The notes beneath the pieces were generated by a model. The model ran no database searches, was not told the DNA's origin, and saw only the letters and a list, made by a program, of their open reading frames with translations. A DNA stretch of 64,000 nt, taken from contig JADKKH010000001.1 in the NCBI GenBank assembly GCA_016720585.1, positions 868,001 to 932,000 of the forward strand. Direction: 5' to 3'. The DNA is from Chitinophagaceae bacterium. Its GTDB lineage: Bacteria > Bacteroidota > Bacteroidia > Chitinophagales > Chitinophagaceae. Shown here piece after piece: positions 59,780 through 64,000 of the stretch. Position numbers and translations under genes: made by a program. Positions within the stretch are counted from its first letter, which is position 1; the number at the start of each line of letters is the position of its first letter.

Positions 59780-61120
59780 ATGAAGAAGATATTATCAGCA
59801 TTATTTGCGCTGTATCTGCTTATCCCATCCAGTTACGGCCAAAATGATGAAATCAGGCCTAAAGCGCTTGGTATTAGTTTCTTTCTCAATGATTTTATCA
59901 CTCCTGATAGGATTCGTACTACATCTCTCAGCAAGGTTTTGAGTGATAAGAAATTTGCCAAAATGAAAGAGATGTCTGCCGGGTTGGCAATTAATTATTT
60001 CAAAGGCCTGAAACCACACGTCGATATTGCCCTTTCGTTAGGAGGTTCATTTGTGAAATATCCGATGCCGGGCAAGTCTTTTATAAATGAAAAATTTTTA
60101 ATGGAGGGTACGGCCTCGCTGAATCTTAAAATGACCACAGAAAAATATTGGGTTCAGCCTTATATCACACTGGGTGTTGGCGGTCATAAATATGGTAAGT
60201 ATTATGGAGCTTTTTTACCACTTGGTCTTGGATTGAAAGTTAACCTTTTTGACGAAGCTCATGTTTTCGTCACATCTACATACCGGGTACCTGTTACCAC
60301 AGAAACAGCCAATTATCATTTACAACATAGTATAGGTTTTGCCGGTAGATTGGGTAAAAAGAAAGAACCGGTTAAATTGATTGTACCACCACCTCCACCA
60401 CCTCTTGATACAGATGGCGATGGTATTATTGATGAGTTGGATAAATGTCCGACAGTAAAAGGTTTGGCTAAGTATAATGGTTGCCCGATACCTGATACTG
60501 ACAAAGATGGTATCAATGATGAAGAAGATAAATGTCCGACAGTTCCGGGTTTGGCCCGTTACCAGGGTTGTCCGATTCCGGATACCGATGGCGACGGAAT
60601 TAATGACGAAGAAGATAAATGCCCTAAAGTTCCGGGAGTGGCCCGCTACCAGGGTTGCCCGGTACCAGATACCGATGGTGATGGAGTAAATGATGAAGAA
60701 GATAAATGCGTTACTATTCCAGGACCAAAGGAGAATTTTGGTTGCCCCATTATCCCGGAGGAGGTGAAGAAAAGAGTTGATATGGCTGCCAGAAATATCC
60801 TGTTCATTACCGGAAGTGCCAAACTACAAACCAAATCTTACAAAGGATTGAATGATGTGGTTCAGATTATGAATGACAATCCCGGAATGAGCCTTCAGAT
60901 CGATGGTCACACAGACAATGTAGGGACCGACGAAAAAAATCAAATATTAAGCGATAACCGGGCTGCCTCTGTAAAGACTTACCTGGTAAGCAAAGGAATA
61001 TCTGAGAGCCGGATCACTTCAGCTGGTCATGGTGAAACTATGCCTATAGCAGATAATAAAACAGCTGCCGGACGCCAGCAAAACCGTCGTTCAGAAATGA
61101 CTTTAAGCTATTATAAATAA
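59780..61120 (+). CDS. OmpA-family outer-membrane protein with thrombospondin type 3 repeats
   Basis: 446 aa from ATG 59780 (MKKILSALFALYLLIPSSYG, signal peptide). An N-terminal 8-strand-like barrel (about 25-200), a proline hinge (IVPPPPPPLD), four 29-residue calcium-binding type 3 repeats (DTDGDGIIDELDKCP ... GCPIP; 60407-60754, 87-nt period), then an OmpA C-terminal peptidoglycan-binding domain with LQIDGHTDNVGTDEKNQILS and NRAASVKTYLVSKGI. It links the outer membrane to the cell wall. Confidence 0.93.
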   Translation: MKKILSALFALYLLIPSSYGQNDEIRPKALGISFFLNDFITPDRIRTTSLSKVLSDKKFAKMKEMSAGLAINYFKGLKPHVDIALSLGGSFVKYPMPGKSFINEKFLMEGTASLNLKMTTEKYWVQPYITLGVGGHKYGKYYGAFLPLGLGLKVNLFDEAHVFVTSTYRVPVTTETANYHLQHSIGFAGRLGKKKEPVKLIVPPPPPPLDTDGDGIIDELDKCPTVKGLAKYNGCPIPDTDKDGINDEEDKCPTVPGLARYQGCPIPDTDGDGINDEEDKCPKVPGVARYQGCPVPDTDGDGVNDEEDKCVTIPGPKENFGCPIIPEEVKKRVDMAARNILFITGSAKLQTKSYKGLNDVVQIMNDNPGMSLQIDGHTDNVGTDEKNQILSDNRAASVKTYLVSKGISESRITSAGHGETMPIADNKTAAGRQQNRRSEMTLSYYK

Positions 61121-61141
61121 TAGGATCATTTAACAATGAAT

Positions 61142-61170
61142 AAATGTCCCGGCCAAAAGCCGGGACATTT
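61142..61170 (+). terminator. Terminator of OmpA-type gene
   Basis: AAATGTCCCGGC-CAAAA-GCCGGGACATTT, 12-bp perfect stem, 20 nt after the stop. Confidence 0.85.
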
Positions 61171-61248
61171 ATTTTGGGCCCTGGATTCCAATTTACCCGG
61201 CGCTTTTATTCAGAAGAATCCATGCCATTTTTTCCCGTCATTTTCCCT

Positions 61249-61256
61249 TACCTTTG
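61249..61256 (+). promoter_or_regulatory. -7 box of fusA promoter
   Basis: TACCTTTG 58 nt upstream of the fusA ATG; the -33 region is T-rich without a clean TTTG. fusA thus appears to have its own promoter here and is not preceded by rpsG/rpsL. Confidence 0.6.
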
Positions 61257-61314
61257 CGCCTCCAAAACCGGAAGGTTTTGTTCATAGAAATAAATATCTG
61301 AAAACAAAATAATC

Positions 61315-63459
61315 ATGGCTGATTTAAACTTTCAAAGAAACTTTGGTATTGCCGCTCACATTGATGCCGGTAAAACCACAACTACAGAACGTATCCTCCG
61401 TTACACAGGAATGATCCACAAAATTGGTGAGGTGCATGATGGTGCAGCTACTACTGACTGGATGGAGCAGGAAAAAGAAAGAGGTATTACTATTACTTCG
61501 GCGGCGGTTAGTTGCCAGTGGAATTTTCCTACCAACAAAGGGAAAGAGTATGCAGATACAAAAAAGTATTCTTTTAATATCATTGATACGCCGGGCCACG
61601 TAGACTTCACAGTAGAAGTGGAACGTTCCATGAGGGTATTGGATGGTTTGATCGCTTTATTTTCAGCTGTCGATGGTGTGGAGCCTCAGTCTGAAACTGT
61701 TTGGCGCCAGGCTAACCGGTACAATGTTCCCCGGATCGGTTTTGTAAATAAAATGGACCGTGCCGGCGCTGACTTCTTAAATGTGGTCAAGCAGGTAAAA
61801 GAAATGCTGGGTTCCAAAGCTGTTCCGCTTCAGTTGCCCATCGGTGCAGAAGATGATTTCATTGGTGTGGTTGACCTGATTAAAATGAAAGGGATCATCT
61901 GGCATATGGAAACAGAAGGAATGACTTTTGATGAAATTCCGGTTCCTGCTGATTTGGTGGAAGAAGCAAATGAGTGGAGAGCAAGTCTCGTAGAAGCAGT
62001 TGCCGAGTATGATGACAAACTGATGGAAAAATTCTTTGAAGATCCTAATTCCATTACTGAAGAAGAAATGCATGAAGCCATACGGAAGGCAACTGTTGAC
62101 CTGAGTATTGTACCCATGCTTTGCGGTTCTTCATTTAAAAATAAGGGCGTGCAAACTGCATTGGATGCGGTTTGTCGTTACCTCCCCAGCCCGGTGGATA
62201 TTGCACCGGTTGAGGGTCTTAACCCAGATACAGGAGAGACCGAAATACGTAAGCCGGATGCAAAAGAACCGTTTGCAGCATTGGCTTTTAAGATCATGAC
62301 CGATCCGTTTGTGGGGCGTCTGGCATTTTTCCGGGTTTATTCGGGTCATCTTAATGCCGGATCTTATGTATTAAATGTACGAAGCGGTAAGAAAGAACGT
62401 ATCAGCCGTATCATGAAAATGTTTGCGAACAAACAAAACCCCATTGACTTTATCGAAGCGGGTGATATCGGGGCTGCCGTTGGTTTCAAAGAAATAAAAA
62501 CCGGGGACACTTTATGCCATGAAGATTTTCCGATTACCCTGGAAAATATGTTCATCCCTGAACCGGTAATATCGGTTGCGGTAGAACCAAAGACCCAGGT
62601 TGACGTTGATAAAATGGGGATGGCGATTGCCAAACTGGTAGAAGAAGATCCTACATTACGGGTAAGAACCGATGAGGAAACCGGCCAGACCATACTTTCC
62701 GGAATGGGTGAATTGCATTTGGAAATTATTGTTGACCGGATGAAACGGGAATTCAAAGTTGAAGTAAACCAGGGTGCGCCACAAGTGGCCTACAAAGAGG
62801 CATTCAATGCTACGATTGAGCACCGGGAGACATTAAAAAAACAAACCGGTGGTCGTGGTAAGTTTGCTGATATCGTTTTCTCTCTTGGCCCGGTTGATGC
62901 TGAATGGAAAACTGAAAACCCTGATAAACATTATCAGTTTGTAAATGATCTATTCGGCGGTTCAATTCCCCGTGAGTTTGTACCGGCTATTCAGAAAGGT
63001 TTTGAGCAGTCAATGACGACAGGCGTGTTAGCCAGTTACCCGGTTGATAATATGAAAATTCGTGTATATGATGGAAGCTTCCATGCCGTTGACTCCGACT
63101 CTATGTCGTTTGAGTTGTGTGCCAAGCAGGGTTTCCGTGAGGCAGCAAGAAAAGCAAAACCCGTTTTGCTGGAGCCAATCATGAAAATAGAAGTAGTAAC
63201 TCCGGATCAGTATATGGGTGATGTAACCGGTGACCTCAACCGTCGCCGTGGTATGCTGGAAGGCATGGACAATCGTGCCGGTGCACAGGTTATCAAAGCA
63301 AAAGTACCGTTGAGTGAAATGTTTGGTTATGTAACCCAGCTTCGTTCTTTGTCTTCCGGCCGGGCTTCCAGTACCATGGAGTTTTCTCATTATTCTCCGG
63401 CGCCAAATAATATTGCTGAGGAAGTTATTGCAAAAGTGAAAGGTAAAGTCAATGCTTAA
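61315..63459 (+). CDS. fusA: Translation elongation factor G
   Basis: 714 aa, full length. G1 [19 protein letters not shown], switch [29 protein letters not shown], then domain [78 protein letters not shown]. The upstream neighbour is an OmpA gene instead of the usual rpsL-rpsG, while rpsJ follows downstream as in other Bacteroidota. A terminator and a separate rpsJ promoter separate the two. Confidence 0.98.
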   Translation: MADLNFQRNFGIAAHIDAGKTTTTERILRYTGMIHKIGEVHDGAATTDWMEQEKERGITITSAAVSCQWNFPTNKGKEYADTKKYSFNIIDTPGHVDFTVEVERSMRVLDGLIALFSAVDGVEPQSETVWRQANRYNVPRIGFVNKMDRAGADFLNVVKQVKEMLGSKAVPLQLPIGAEDDFIGVVDLIKMKGIIWHMETEGMTFDEIPVPADLVEEANEWRASLVEAVAEYDDKLMEKFFEDPNSITEEEMHEAIRKATVDLSIVPMLCGSSFKNKGVQTALDAVCRYLPSPVDIAPVEGLNPDTGETEIRKPDAKEPFAALAFKIMTDPFVGRLAFFRVYSGHLNAGSYVLNVRSGKKERISRIMKMFANKQNPIDFIEAGDIGAAVGFKEIKTGDTLCHEDFPITLENMFIPEPVISVAVEPKTQVDVDKMGMAIAKLVEEDPTLRVRTDEETGQTILSGMGELHLEIIVDRMKREFKVEVNQGAPQVAYKEAFNATIEHRETLKKQTGGRGKFADIVFSLGPVDAEWKTENPDKHYQFVNDLFGGSIPREFVPAIQKGFEQSMTTGVLASYPVDNMKIRVYDGSFHAVDSDSMSFELCAKQGFREAARKAKPVLLEPIMKIEVVTPDQYMGDVTGDLNRRRGMLEGMDNRAGAQVIKAKVPLSEMFGYVTQLRSLSSGRASSTMEFSHYSPAPNNIAEEVIAKVKGKVNA

Positions 63460-63490
63460 CAGGTATTAACTTCATTATAGTTGATTCATA

Positions 63491-63522
63491 AATCCTGCTT
63501 GTAAATCAAGCAGGATTTTTTT
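63491..63522 (+). terminator. Terminator of fusA
   Basis: AATCCTGCTTG-TAAAT-CAAGCAGGATT stem plus seven T, about 30 nt after the fusA stop. Confidence 0.9.
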
Positions 63523-63673
63523 ATGGGCTTATCCTTATAATAATTAATGCAAATCAAGTTTTTGAGATACAGCTGGCATTGGATTTGATAAATATAAAAT
63601 AGAAATTCAATCCGTTTTTAGGATTCTTTTGTTGGCCAGACGCCAATTTATGAAAAACACAATGTTCTAAGGG

Positions 63674-63705
63674 TTAAGGACTCAGCGATGGGTCCTTAAT
63701 TTTTT
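63674..63705 (+). terminator. Second hairpin-plus-T terminator upstream of rpsJ
   Basis: TTAAGGAC (63674-63681) and GTCCTTAA (63692-63699) with a 10-nt loop, followed by TTTTTTG. It lies 160 nt before the S10 start and upstream of the promoter pair at 63807-63838. It may end a short transcript, or act as an attenuator if a further upstream promoter exists. The rest of the 409-nt gap (63460-63868) has no gene. Confidence 0.6.
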
Positions 63706-63806
63706 GCAGTAACTGGTTTCATAAAGCCTGAAAGTCAAACGGATAGGATAGTGGCCCTGAATTGAAAATGAGTTTTTCCACAGTATATAAAATTCTTTAT
63801 CAACTA

Positions 63807-63838
63807 TTTGGAAGGTATAGCTCTCAACCATACCTTTG
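63807..63838 (+). promoter_or_regulatory. Bacteroidota-type promoter of the S10 operon
   Basis: TTTG at 63807-63810, exactly 20 nt, TACCTTTG at 63831-63838; start codon at 63869, so a leader of about 27 nt. Confidence 0.75.
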
Positions 63839-63868
63839 CACTCCCAAAAGAAAATTGGGTTTTCACAC

Positions 63869-64000
63869 ATGTCGCAGCGAATCAGAATCAAATTACAGTC
63901 TTACGATCACAACCTGGTAGATAAATCAGCTGAAAAGATCGTAAAAACAGTACGCAGTACCGGTGCTGTAGTTACAGGTCCAATTCCTTTACCTACCCGC
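63869..64000 (+). CDS. rpsJ: 30S ribosomal protein S10, partial at window edge
   Basis: ATG at 63869; the 44 codons present read [20 protein letters not shown], then [20 protein letters not shown] and LPTR, the conserved S10 N-terminus. The gene runs off the right edge and presumably begins the S10 ribosomal protein operon. Confidence 0.97.
   Translation, partial: MSQRIRIKLQSYDHNLVDKSAEKIVKTVRSTGAVVTGPIPLPTR

Noticed and set aside
60407..60754. CRISPR-like periodicity of 87 nt
   Set aside because: The periodicity is in frame and encodes thrombospondin type 3 repeats of an OmpA-type protein.

Overview
The window is chromosomal DNA from a member of the Bacteroidota, most likely the family Chitinophagaceae or a close relative. 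The evidence is a TonB-dependent receptor, GIN-domain (DUF2807) proteins, T9SS-type C-terminal sorting domains, DUF4954, a DAHP synthase-chorismate mutase fusion, and Bacteroidota-type promoters (TTTG, about 20 nt, TAnnTTTG) seen before tRNA-fMet, a small lipoprotein gene, fusA and rpsJ. Genus assignment is inference; there is no rRNA to read.

Layout. 0-1 kb: a REP-associated tyrosine transposase cut by the left edge, three perfect 74-bp tandem repeats, and a decayed gene end. 1-9 kb: HtrA/DegP protease, LuxC-like acyl-CoA reductase divergent from a 2[4Fe-4S] ferredoxin, Ddl, PASTA protein, rhodanese, and a TonB receptor under a TPP riboswitch. 9-15 kb: two GIN-domain paralogues, two related lipoproteins in opposite orientation around an initiator tRNA whose 3' half is tandemly repeated, Era, Der and a small lipoprotein. 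15-28.6 kb: frameshifted DUF4954 gene, glmS, SET protein, CHRD lipoprotein, mutS, DUF4139 protein, TrmH-family methyltransferase, UbiA-family prenyltransferase, ruvX and def. 28.7-39.4 kb: a duplicated surface module, each copy a short T9SS-sorted protein followed by a giant adhesin or tail-fibre-like protein. 39.6-49.3 kb: mixed genes including a four-helix-bundle gene inside an inverted repeat, RluD-like synthase, lipB, and an ECF sigma factor followed by a membrane anti-sigma-like protein joined to a trypsin-like protease, with a small lipoprotein gene on the other side. 49.3-64 kb: DEAD-box helicase, a possible small RNA, an aromatic amino acid operon (prephenate dehydrogenase, DAHP synthase/chorismate mutase, aroB, aroA, aroC), VanX-like dipeptidase divergent from an L,D-transpeptidase, an OmpA-type protein, fusA, and the first 44 codons of rpsJ.

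Themes. (1) Many intergenic gaps hold short palindromic or word-repeat elements from several families, some touching coding sequence. (2) Six one-base frameshifts interrupt five otherwise well-conserved genes; in two cases the break lies in a homopolymer run, and a third removes one A from a run at a start codon. Indel errors in the assembly are the simplest explanation, but pseudogenes or frameshifting remain possible. (3) The most system-like observations are the duplicated adhesin module and the sigma / anti-sigma-protease / lipoprotein locus.
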